Shown here: one piece after another, positions 1-6,786 of the stretch
Position numbering within the stretch: position 1 is the stretch's first letter
How the letters are laid out: the number at the start of each line of letters is the position of its first letter
Assembly: GCA_004151065.3 (NCBI GenBank)
Contig: NWUY0300063208.1
Coordinates: 8,581 to 18,762 of the forward strand
Reading direction: 5' to 3'
Length of the DNA: 10,182 nucleotides
DNA from: Larix sibirica
Lineage: Eukaryota; Streptophyta; Pinopsida; Pinales; Pinaceae
Notes under the pieces: model-generated
Seen by the model: the letters and a program-made list of their open reading frames with translations, nothing else
What the model was told of the DNA's origin: nothing
Databases searched by the model: none
Program-made: the position numbers and the translations under genes

Positions 1-562
1 TTTTTTTTTCAATGTAGTACACTCTATATGTTTGTTGCTTGTTTTCTAAAGATATAAAACACCATTTACTTTGTAATTATGAGTTTGATTGTTGAAAATA
101 CTAAATAATGGTATGTTGGACTCTCATTCAATCCAGTAATGGCAGATCCAATAATGTAGTCTTTGACTTGTAGCTTTTGGAAATCTACATGTGTATGTGT
201 GATGGTACAATGCTTGATTAATAATTTTTTTAGCTTCGTTGCAGGTCTGGAAGGAATTATTGTATTTATGTGGAATTTGGTCATATCCTCCATATCATAT
301 AATACACAAAGATTTGCAAAGATGACATATTTAATTCAAAACAATTAGGAAGATTGTTTAGGCATTGAACGAAAGACTAACAACCATTATGAATCATGAT
401 CTAGATTTATAGAAGCTTTTGATTTTATGTTCTACATAATGTATGCAAAAGTACTGTATAGTTCTTTACTTTTCCAGTTGTGGAAGCAAAGGACTATGAG
501 TTCTTAATTTGAGAATAGATCATTTTCCTTCTACATTTTCTCTATGCAACATTCAAGGGTAT

Positions 563-676
563 TGGAGTCTAAAAGGAGAGAGTAAGAGCCATTGAGAATT
601 TCAGAGTTACACAACCAACGGTGAGTCACTTCCAATAGAGCCCTCTGATGTGGATGTCAGGGATGAAGATAATGGG
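563..676 (+). pseudogene. Possible decayed coding segment, unidentified (copy A)
   Basis: One forward frame stays open for 38 codons except for a TGA at 593-595. It reads as a hydrophilic, acidic peptide: EFQSYTTNGESLPIEPSD, then DVDVRDEDNG. Its 3' part belongs to the diverged duplication whose partner near 1143 reads VDVGDEVIG. A GTGAGT at 621-626 could be a splice donor, but the frame also reads through it. I recognise no family, and the call rests only on composition and on the partial repeat. The same sequence occurs in copy B at 7714-7827. Confidence 0.2.
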
Positions 677-754
677 TTGATTTTTTATTTATTCATATCT
701 TTCTCTTCTAGGAAAGTGTTCAATTTGGTGCCCACTAGTTGTTGTCGATTCCCT
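648..754 (+). repeat. Diverged internal duplication, unit 1 (copy A)
   Basis: About 107 bases resemble 1143-1253 in the same orientation. Both begin ATGTGGATGT followed by a shared GGGATGAAG. Both then have a T-rich stretch ending TTCTAG or TTCCAG, followed by AAAGT, CAATTTGGTG and an ATTCCCT or ATTCCCT-like end. The T-rich run ending in AG looks like an intron 3' end, so the unit may be an old exon-intron junction duplicated about 495 bp apart. The copy B equivalent is 7799-7905. Confidence 0.6.
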
Positions 755-1142
755 TGGTTTATGTACTTGCACTAAATCCCAATCCCATTGACAGTTTTTT
801 CTCATACAAAGCAACTGATAATGTTTCTTTCCTTTTTCTTAACTCTGAACTTGATCCAAATGTAGATAGTAGGAAACCTCTAAACTAAAGGCAATAGTTC
901 TAAAAGAATAAACTTCATATACCATAGAAACTTGCATATGTATCTTGTGTCCAACTTGTGCTAAAAAAAATATTCTTTCGATTAAACAAGTACTATTTTC
1001 TAAGGTTATTAAGGTCAAAATAAGTGTCAAATTCCTTATTTTGTGACAACCACAATTTCCTCGTATTCTTAATTTTTTGACAACAACAATTTATAAATGA
1101 AGAGACACCTCTTTGAAGAAGGTGAAATAGTTGAAAATCGTC

Positions 1143-1253
1143 ATGTGGATGTTGGGGATGAAGTGATTGGTTACTTTTTTTTGTCTCTTTGCATTTTACT
1201 CTTTCCAGCAAAGTAATTTCAATTTGGTGGTAATTGTTTATTTTCAATTCCCT
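1143..1253 (+). repeat. Diverged internal duplication, unit 2 (copy A)
   Basis: This is the partner of 648-754. It keeps the ATGTGGATGT and GGGATGAAG start, the T-rich tract ending CCAG, and CAATTTGGTG before a CAATTCCCT end. It has small indels relative to unit 1, so the duplication is far older than the near-identical 3-kb repeat that contains it. The copy B equivalent is 8294-8404. Confidence 0.6.
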
Positions 1254-1976
1254 AGAGCTACCCCATGCATTTAGGCATCATGGTCATTTCATGGATGTTG
1301 GAAGCTGAACAAATCTATTTTACCATGTTTCGTTTTTCTTCAGTAATTTGAGAAATGAGGTTAACAATACTTGATGTTGCGTCACTATATATTAGATTTT
1401 GATTTAAAAATATTAGATACATTTCATGATACAATGTACAGTCACCCTTTGAGTTTTTGGATCCCAATGTGGCTTTAGATGCTACATGTAGTTTTATGGA
1501 ATCATGCACCACATAACTGGAAACTGTTGCATATCCATCTTTGTATGATCTTACATTTGAGGTAGATTTTGTTTGACATGTATCTTGATGTTTGGTATTT
1601 CTTACTGTTTTTCCTTTGACATCTTGTAAAACATTTTCATAAATTTTGATTTCGAATCATAAAGTAGATAGGCTGTTTCACCTTGTCCAAAGAGGTGCCC
1701 CTTTTCCTAGAAATTTGAATACTGATCTCTTGCCTAGAATTATGGAACTAATTTGTAAAAATGGGATGATCTTGAGAGGCTCAACAACTTGATCATGAGA
1801 TGTCCCATGTCATATGAAAAATGAGGAATTAGTTTTTCTTGTTTATGTCTGAATACCTTGCCTTTATAAAAATATTCTAGCTGTGTTATTCGTCGAAACA
1901 CTAGTAATATATCTCAATTGTTCTCAATAGGGTTTGATGCACATCATGGAATAAATCTGGGTATCATGTTAGTATC
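1254..1976. other. AT-rich stretch with no supported gene (copy A)
   Basis: I find no recognisable coding, RNA or transposon signal here. A 65-codon minus-strand frame at 1315-1512 resembles no family I know. A 20-codon forward frame near 1756-1818 reads KWDDLERLNNLIMRCP and looks protein-like, but it is too short to call. The same holds for copy B at 8405-9127. Confidence 0.5.
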
Positions 1977-2252
1977 TCAATTTTTTTTGTCATTTACTGC
2001 CATTGTAAGTGAACAACATGCTTCAACTTGTAGCTTATAAACAATGGAGGACACATCATGATGAAACCAAACTAGAACATCATCTGTGATGTAAGGCTTC
2101 CAATCCTTCCCAGTATATTCATAAATTTCAATGGAGATGTTCAAGAAGTCCGTGATATGATACCTAGCAGGTTCAAAAGTCTCCCTAGATGACACCACGT
2201 GAAAAATGAATTGTTCCCACCATCCCAAGTAGCCAAAATGTTTCAACTGCAT
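1977..2252 (-). pseudogene. OST48/DGL1-like fragment (oligosaccharyltransferase 48-kDa subunit), copy A
   Basis: OST48 (WBP1/DDOST; DGL1 in Arabidopsis) is a non-catalytic ER-membrane subunit of the complex that transfers glycans to asparagine. The minus-strand frame is 91 codons, against roughly 430 residues for the full protein, so this is only a fragment. Residues about 24-74 match the lumenal part before the C-terminal membrane segment. They read ETFEPARYHITD, then SIEIYEYTGKDWKPY, then DDVLVWF. The family pattern there, as I know it, is EP-Y-I-DDL, S-EIYEW-GK-WEPY, then DVQVQFY. Residues 1-20 and 75-91 do not fit, so the similarity breaks off on both sides, perhaps at old intron edges; a CAG lies just upstream of the frame. 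There is no stop inside the matching part. The family call is from memory of the consensus; other regions of the gene are not visible here. Confidence 0.68.
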
Positions 2253-2511
2253 GTAGTTTTCTTTTATTGACTTTTACATTCTACGGTTTCCCATTTGCAA
2301 CCCCATAAAGATTGCCAGCTAGATATATTCTCCCTTTGAATTAAAATACTTTGAAACTATTAGGAAAACAAATCAAATATTCTCTCATTTTATCTACAAT
2401 CATTTAAGTCTTGCTGATTATAAATGGGTTGTTAAAACCACAGTTTCGTTGGTCCTGGACCCAAAATAATAGGAATATTTTGGTTCTTTGTTTCAATATC
2501 AGTGTACTCAC
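2253..2511. other. Spacer between two minus-strand coding remnants (copy A)
   Basis: No gene is recognised. If the exon-like frame at 2512-2861 is real, this would be intron sequence after its GTGAGT donor on the minus strand. The forward 92-codon frame at 2411-2689 overlaps that exon-like frame antisense and is rich in Cys, Leu, Met and His without any recognisable motif, so I treat it as a shadow. The copy B equivalent is 9404-9662. Confidence 0.4.
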
Positions 2512-2861
2512 CAATCCATTATGTTGTTTGTCGCTTTTGGTCAACAATCCTATGATCCCTCCCTTATGGGATATGTATTGCATGGTATTTGGTTTCCTCC
2601 ATCTTTGTAGTATGTTCTTGATGTGTAATGCCTCTCATTATGGAATTCACTCTCACCTTCATCATAACCACTTCTATTTTAATATCTGAAATCTTGATGA
2701 ATGCTCATAATAATATCCCTCTTGTCTCTAGAATTATTGTTTGACCTCTTCTCTAAAGAATATTTATTTTCTGATCTCAAATGCGGAAGATCATTTCCCT
2801 ACTATACACTTGTATTATGTTCAATTGCAGATTCAAATTCTTGAGGTGTGTTGATAGAGGT
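2512..2861 (-). pseudogene. Decayed exon of a charged, Arg/Ser/Glu-rich protein, unidentified (copy A)
   Basis: A single minus-strand frame runs about 116 codons, interrupted only by in-frame stops at 2802-2804, 2799-2801, 2679-2681, 2550-2552 and 2541-2543, with no frameshift. Between the stops it reads as a low-complexity hydrophilic protein: TPQEFESAIEHNTSV, then LRSENKYSLEKRSNNNSRDK, then RSGYDEGESEFHNERHYTSR followed by TYYKDGG. A TTGATTCAG just upstream fits a splice acceptor, and ATTG followed by GTGAGT (2511-2506) fits a donor, which would make an internal exon of about 350 bp. This composition is typical of RS-like regions in nuclear RNA-processing factors such as plant FIP1-like proteins, but no diagnostic motif lets me name it. 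The OST48-like fragment is on the same strand 260 bp further on and is from an unrelated gene. Confidence 0.45.
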
Positions 2862-3127
2862 CTGAATCAACAATGTCATATGTGATGTTTCATAAAGTAG
2901 GCTTCACTTCTTTTAATTTCCCTTCACATAAGCCACAAATACCATCAACATGTAAACCATGTTTTTGATATGAACGATCTAGTTAATGTGCTCCAACTGC
3001 TAGGTACTCACAATTAACTCAACTTCCTACACTATTATTTCCTTTAGGACACCGATCCAATGCTCAAAGAAATCCACCCACATTTTATACATATCCATTC
3101 TGAAAATTAGAGAAGATGTGACTATTA

Positions 3128-3280
3128 TTAGGCCCTCTGTATTATTGTAGAAGAGCAGTAACTAAAAGTTGAGGCATAACCACTAAAGGAGGTCTTATTA
3201 CCCTCAATTTTAGAATCACTAAATTTGGCATCTTGGAGTTCATCCATGTATGGAGCCACTTCAAAAAAACCTGTAATCAT
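3128..3280 (-). CDS. Small minus-strand open frame, unidentified, possibly an exon remnant
   Basis: This 50-codon frame starts MITGFFEVAPYMDELQDAKF and ends FSYCSSTIIQRA, followed by three consecutive in-frame stops. A GATTACAG at the start could be a splice acceptor, which would put the exon start just inside the frame. It has a reasonable protein-like composition (acidic first half, Ser/Tyr-rich second half). The FSY-SST end is loosely like myeloid-leukaemia-factor-type proteins, but that is too weak to name it. It lies about 270 bp upstream, in transcriptional sense, of the charged exon at 2512-2861, so the two could be exons of one dead gene. It is unlikely to be expressed as a protein alone. 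Confidence 0.22.
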   Translation of the reverse strand: MITGFFEVAPYMDELQDAKFSDSKIEGNKTSFSGYASTFSYCSSTIIQRA

Positions 3281-3439
3281 TTGATTATGCAAGGCATCTT
3301 TTTCTTAACTTTATGATTTCATTTGAATACTGGGTTTTTGTAGGTTACACTTACATCTATTGAGGATTCAACTTTACATGTATGTTATGGCCTCATGGCC
3401 ACAACTAATTCACCAATTTGCATTGGAATACATTGCTGA

Positions 3440-3776
3440 CAGCCCAAAATCAGTGATTGTACATTTATGTATGCACATGCCCAGTTCCTCCAAATGTCTA
3501 GTCTCTCCAAGCCTACACATATTTTCATCCAATTAAATTTATTAGGAAAGATTCTCTCCTTGGGACATTGTAATTTTGTATACAACCTTGAACTTAAGGA
3601 AAATATATTTTTAGGTAGTATTCCCAAAGACTATCAATTGCCGAAATCTCTTAACCATTTCATTGATCCAAAATGACTTGACTAGGGTGATTTATCCTAA
3701 GTTAGTAAGTCTTCCTCACATTTCTAACATTGACGTGTCTCATAATCCCCTCACCAATAATCAATTTGGAATCTAG
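3440..3776 (+). pseudogene. Leucine-rich-repeat fragment (plant receptor-like protein or kinase type), frameshifted
   Basis: From 3440 the frame reads PKISDCTF and then the ORF from ATG 3467: MSSLSKPTHIFIQLNLLGKI, SLGHCNFVYNLELKENIF, LGSIPKDYQLPKSLNH. It ends at TGA 3674-3676. A +1 frame change near 3658-3663 lets the LRR pattern continue as DLTRVIYPKLVSLPHISN and IDVSHNPLT, to TAG at 3774-3776. This matches about four plant-type LRRs (L--L-L--N-L-G-IP), with decay at L-to-other positions (for example THIFIQL where THLDLS is expected) and GKIL in place of G-IP. TGA at 3437-3439 closes the frame upstream. Plant extracellular LRR proteins are cell-surface receptors; no signal peptide, transmembrane segment or kinase domain is seen here, so this is a short broken piece. 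The reverse frame at 3385-3627 is a shadow. Confidence 0.75.
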
Positions 3777-4076
3777 TAAGTTGATGTTAGAGAGTCTTTA
3801 CTTTGAGGTTGAATGTATAGTTTACAAAATTGTTTGTTTGAAGGTGTTTCAAGGCTATTCTTATGTATCTCTCAGATTCTGCACCTCCAAAATCTAGTGG
3901 AGGACTTAATAGAAAGTTCCAGTTGTTCACAACAGTTGGGATATTCACAACAAATATGGTTAATTCTAGGGATAAGAAAGTAAAATCCCAGGGATGGATT
4001 TTCTCTTAAACTTTGGATTTGGCTATGGATCCTTCACTTTTGAATACCATTGGAGGGATAGGACACAACCCCTGGC
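3777..4076. other. Stretch after the LRR fragment with no supported gene
   Basis: I see no further clear LRR, transmembrane or kinase sequence. A forward frame near 4016-4126 reads GFGYGSFTFEYHWRDRTQPL and is open for about 37 codons into the following tandem repeat, but I cannot assign it. Confidence 0.4.
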
Positions 4077-4400
4077 ACCCATAGGTCTCAAAAAGTTATC
4101 TCATGAAGCTAAAACCAAAACCAAGTAAGAGCTAAAGATAGAGAGTTTGAGAAGATCTAGAGTAGAGGTTTGAGTAATATCCAGAGTTTGCGTTTGAGCC
4201 AAAGATAGAGAAAAATACACAAGGTATGAAACCTAAATTCTCAAATTTAGTTTGTGAATATAAAACCAAGACTGGGTTAGAACTAAATATAGGGATTTTG
4301 AGAATATTTAGAACAAAGACCTAAGAAAGAGCCAAATTTTGAGTCACATCGAGAACTAGGTCAAGATCTACAAGATATGAAACCCATAGGTCTGATATTA
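4077..4400 (+). repeat. Diverged tandem repeat, unit about 150 bp, roughly two copies
   Basis: Anchors recur in order. ACCCATAGGTCT occurs at about 4078 and again at about 4382. TAAAACCAAG-like sequence occurs at 4117-4125 and 4262-4270. CAAGGTATGAAACC at 4220-4233 pairs with CAAGATATGAAACC at 4371-4384. The GAGCTAAAGATAG and GAACTAAATATAG segments and the GAGCCAAA segments also line up. The spacing drifts from 145 to 151 between anchors, so the units differ by small indels and many substitutions. The sense strand is purine-rich and reads as Lys/Arg-rich, with TRYET occurring twice. It is an old minisatellite-like duplication; whether it was ever coding is unclear. Confidence 0.6.
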
Positions 4401-4675
4401 AGCCTATGGAAAGTAGGGAGATAGTTGATGGGGACATCAAAATAAATAAAGGGAGGTCAGACCTTTAATCGTACAAGGAAATAATTATTAAATAAAGTCA
4501 TGTGGGTATTCATGCCACTCTAGTACCATAGTTTCCCAGAAACAATTGGAGGAATATTAGTTTAAGCAAAAGCATGACAATAAATTGGGTGTTGTATCCA
4601 TGAGGATGGATCACTCATTGTAAGAGGTAGGGCAGTGATGGAAAAAGAAGGCTATGGTCAATAGGACACAACACT
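4401..4675. other. AT-rich spacer, nothing recognised
   Basis: Apart from a small AGGTCAGACCT inverted repeat near 4456-4466, I find no gene, RNA or repeat signal in this stretch. Confidence 0.4.
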
Positions 4676-5025
4676 TGTTGGGCAAATTTGAATTTTGTTT
4701 CCAATGCTAGGTGCAAATTATAATATTTGTAAACTCTCCTTTAAAAAATAATTCTTATTGTCCTTCAAGAGACAATGCTGTATCATTGAGTCTGTTGTTA
4801 ATGTTTGATTTTGATCTTTGATATGAACAAATTGTTCGGCTTGTTTATGGAATCTTCATAGACCTATATTTATTGAATGGAATTTGTGTTTTGATCTGCA
4901 CTTACAGATTTAACATAGCATCGTATTAAACCTATTTATTAGGACATTTTCCTTGATTATCTAAAACCTGTTCTAGTAGTGATGTTCCTTGGTTGTGAAA
5001 TATATTTGGTAGGAATTTCAGAACA
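4676..5025 (+). mobile_element. Possible Copia-type 5' LTR remnant
   Basis: The segment begins TGTTGGGCAAATT, a common plant LTR start, and ends near TTTCA (5020) or GAACA (5025), a few bases before a degenerate tRNA-Met primer-binding site. The length of about 350 bp fits Copia LTRs. Inside, TATTTATTGAATGG near 4868-4881 could be the core promoter. ACACT at 4671-4675 would be the 5-bp target site. I see no second LTR, gag or pol sequence, so the element is truncated within about 50 bp after the primer site, at or before the ambiguous bases at 5080-5081. The exact ends are inferred. Confidence 0.38.
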
Positions 5026-5033
5026 GATAGCTT

Positions 5034-5046
5034 TGTTATCAGAGCA
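5034..5046 (+). other. Degenerate retrotransposon primer-binding site (tRNA-Met type)
   Basis: TGTTATCAGAGCA matches the plant initiator-tRNA-Met primer site TGGTATCAGAGCC except for T at the third position and A at the last. AAGTTAAC follows, as is common in Copia elements. This is the main reason for calling the preceding 350 bp a possible LTR. Two mismatches in 13 positions suggest an old copy. Confidence 0.5.
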
Positions 5047-5079
5047 AGTTAACATCACAGATTGCATTGTTATTAGGTA

Positions 5080-5081
5080 NN
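5080..5081. other. Two ambiguous bases (NN)
   Basis: Two N sit exactly between the primer-site remnant and the LINE-like tail. They may mark a consensus conflict or a closed gap, so the joining of the two flanking sequences is not certain. Confidence 0.9.
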
Positions 5082-5141
5082 TGACCTACTTTTGTGGTCA
5101 TTCGTTGGACATTAATAAAATTATCTTATCTTATCTTATCT
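5082..5141 (+). mobile_element. LINE-like 3' end with (TTATC)n tail, 5'-truncated
   Basis: About 35 bases (CCTACTTTTGTGGTCATTCG, then TTGGACATTAATAAAA) lead straight into four TTATC repeats at 5121-5140. A short unique 3' end with a TAATAAA-like signal followed by a simple-repeat tail is typical of severely 5'-truncated non-LTR retrotransposons. No reverse transcriptase or endonuclease sequence is present, and target-site duplications cannot be judged because NN precedes it. A chance microsatellite is the alternative. Confidence 0.38.
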
Positions 5142-5341
5142 CATACCCCTGTTGATGTTTGGGGAATTGAGATTGTATTGTCATGTCACAACTCAAAATT
5201 CTTCATTGGTTTTTACGTAATCGGTAATGAATTTGTTGTGTTGAAATTTTATTAGTCATATCTTGTTTGTTTAATTGGATATTTATTGTTAGGTTATTCT
5301 ATTTTCATTCATATGTAATGTCAAATTCGTATATGATCTCA
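5142..5341. other. AT-rich spacer, nothing recognised
   Basis: No supported feature. A 63-codon forward frame at 5267-5458 crosses from here into the following tandem duplication without any recognisable motif, and I do not regard it as a gene. Confidence 0.4.
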
Positions 5342-5607
5342 TTAGTTGACTGGGTGTTGATTGATCTAAAACAAGAGAAAAATAGGCACTTAAAAAGGGC
5401 TATGATTGACCTATTATGGTTACAAGAAATAGTGTTATTGTTAGTGCTTAATTGTTGAAGAAGTATTAGGTTTAAAAGAAATACTAGCTATAATAGGTTT
5501 TATTTCACTACATCATTGGTAATGAATCTGCAGGCATAGTACTCTAGTGAGTGGAAGTTGAGGTCGATAGTATTGATATAGATACCTATAAAAATGTGAA
5601 GTGGGAA
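5342..5607 (+). repeat. 266-bp tandem duplication, unit 1
   Basis: This unit aligns without gaps to 5609-5874. I count 31 mismatches in 266 positions, about 88% identity. Both units begin TTAGTTGACTGGGTGTTGAT and end AATGTGAAGT followed by GGGAA or AGGAA. No coding sequence or transposon end is recognised within it. Confidence 0.92.
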
Positions 5608-5608
5608 N

Positions 5609-5874
5609 TTAGTTGACTGGGTGTTGATTGCTCTAAAACAAGAGAAAAATAGGCACTTGAAAAGGGCTATGATTGAACTATAATGGTTAGAATAAACATT
5701 GTTACTGTTGGTGCTTAATTGTGTAAGAAGTATTAGATTTAAAATAAATACTATCTATAACAAGTTTTATTTAACTACATCACCAGTAATGAATGTACAG
5801 GAATAGTACTCGAGTGAGTGGAAGTTGAGGTTGATAACGTTGATATAGATACCTATACAAATGTGAAGTAGGAA
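5609..5874 (+). repeat. 266-bp tandem duplication, unit 2
   Basis: This is the gap-free partner of 5342-5607, separated from it only by a single N at 5608. The divergence is far greater than that of the 3-kb repeat, so it is an independent, older event or a join of two diverged alleles or paralogues. Confidence 0.92.
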
Positions 5875-6264
5875 TGATAAAAGGAACACAAGTTCATTCA
5901 AAGTAAAATGACCAATATACTGAGTAGTTATTTCTTACTAATATCCATTGTTTGTAACCCTTTGCATTGATTCTGTGGTTACCTCAATCTGCATTTTTAT
6001 CTGCAGTCTTTCATAGGATTTTAGACAAATTTGGAATTTTAAATGAAATGACCTAGTGTAACTCTTGTTTTCCAAATACATTTAATATCTATTTTACCAT
6101 ATCAGACACATTTAAAACCCTAAACTTGATTGAAGAACCTTCATATGATATTTCAATTTCTTCCTTCAAGCAAGCAATAACATCTAGTATGGCGTTTAGA
6201 AGTAGAAACTTTAAGTGAAAAAAATTATCTTCTTAGAGGAATTTTTTTTGCATATATTGTAATA
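5875..6264. other. AT-rich stretch, nothing recognised
   Basis: No gene, RNA or repeat is visible. Several short T-rich runs ending in CAG or AG occur (for example TTTTATCTGCAG near 5995-6006), but no adjoining reading frame supports an exon. Confidence 0.4.
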
Positions 6265-6471
6265 CTAGCCAATACAAAAACTAGGAGGGATAGGTGTTAT
6301 AGAAGAGACAAAACTTTTTATGCCACCTGTAAGTTTGTGTGTAATATGCAGCATGCCTTTATCTTGCAACGTTTTGGCTTGTTTGATAATATTTCTACAT
6401 AAGTCTTGTAATTTGTTGTTTCTAAGTGAAAATATAATCTCATGGATGGATTTTGTGAATTTTTCAAGCAT
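6265..6471 (-). pseudogene. Minus-strand frame with a weak taxilin-like coiled-coil stretch
   Basis: The frame encodes 68 residues. The central part, NNKLQDLCRNIIKQAKTLQD, is similar to the KLE-LCRELQ-QNK-L motif of taxilins, coiled-coil proteins that bind syntaxins. The similarity covers only about 17 residues, and the helix pattern stops at KGMLHITHKL. CAAACTTACAG within the frame would be a good splice acceptor, which suggests that the taxilin-like part and the rest are not one exon. It lies antisense to, and just upstream of, the DUF632 exon. It could equally be chance. Confidence 0.25.
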
Positions 6472-6502
6472 GTCAGTTTAAATATTTAAATTTATCTCTT
6501 AG

Positions 6503-6786
6503 GATAGATGAGGCATGCTTTCCTTGTTATACTCTCATGTTTGCTAAAAATTGATTTCCCAAGTAGGAGATTGTATAAGAAGAGTGCATGAAAAGAAGTG
6601 TATTCAACTAAGACACTAGTAATCCAAAGGAACAATTTTCAAAGCGATTAATAAGATGTGAGATGCAATAAAATATATTCACTCAAGAGTTATGGTTTCC
6701 ATCGAGGAAGTTGATTCAGTATCAAAGAGAATCCAAATATTGAGGGATGGGGAACTGCAACCACAATTTATGGAGTTAATACAAGG
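6503..6786 (+). pseudogene. DUF632 (NRG2-like) exon, disrupted by five in-frame stops
   Basis: DUF630/DUF632 proteins are plant-specific; the best-known member, NRG2, is a nuclear regulator of nitrate signalling. One frame runs unbroken in phase through 94 codons with stops at 6509, 6545, 6617, 6620 and 6659, and no frameshift. It reads CIRRVHEKKCIQLR, then SKGTIFKAINKM, DAIKYIHSRVMVSIEE and VDSVSKRIQILRDGELQPQF, ending MELIQG. This follows the family pattern YE-KC-QLRNQD-KG, DLH-R--V-I--VDS-SKRI--LRDEELQPQL-ELIQG. The expected NQD is now the TAG-TAA pair, and Arg in the KTRDAI-like motif is now TGA. The first 20 codons fit the LDRLYAWEKKLY-EV region more loosely. TTATCTCTTAG just before fits an acceptor and AAGG followed by GTGAGT at 6787 a donor, so introns are retained. 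Confidence 0.82.

Larger units (their letters stand above)
1..3031 (+). repeat. Large direct repeat, copy A (at least 3031 bp, open at left edge)
   Basis: This segment recurs in the same orientation 7151 bases downstream. Comparing the two line by line, I see nine substitutions and no indels, about 99.7% identity. They fall at 69, 95, 195, 201, 204, 1063, 1077, 1093 and 1103, and I see none from 1104 to 3031. Copy A starts in a run of nine T at the window edge, so its left boundary is unknown. Its right boundary is also unknown, because copy B is cut off by the window end at the matching base. The repeat contains an OST48-like fragment, an Arg/Ser/Glu-rich exon-like frame and a diverged internal duplication. 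It could be a tandem duplication, the terminal repeat of a large element, or an assembly product. Confidence 0.97.

Noticed and set aside
66-293. 75-codon minus-strand frame, also present in copy B with changes at the C-terminal end and elsewhere
   Set aside because: No motif or family is recognisable, and substitutions between the copies show no coding-like pattern. Its existence in both copies follows from the large repeat.
245-325. Forward frame after TTCGTTGCAG ending in YHIIHKDLQ, reminiscent of a kinase catalytic-loop HRDLK motif
   Set aside because: Only about 26 codons, with no glycine loop, DFG or other kinase motif nearby. Chance is the likelier explanation.
839-1030. 63-codon minus-strand frame
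   Set aside because: No recognisable domain, ordinary length for an AT-rich random frame, and it overlaps another uninterpreted frame at 993-1247.
993-1247. 84-codon minus-strand frame
   Set aside because: It is antisense to the diverged duplication unit. Three of the four nearby differences between copies change the amino acid (for example Ser to Pro and Ile to Arg), which argues against selection.
3385-3627. 80-codon minus-strand frame
   Set aside because: It lies antisense to the LRR fragment, whose forward frame has clear LRR spacing, so this is a shadow.
1-5025. Reading 1-5025 as one giant LTR ending at the primer-binding site near 5034, with 7152 as the start of the 3' LTR
   Set aside because: Identity can only be seen over 3031 bp. 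No TG start or polypurine tract precedes 7152, and a 5-kb LTR holding gene fragments is less simple than a separate small Copia LTR. It cannot be fully excluded without the flanks.
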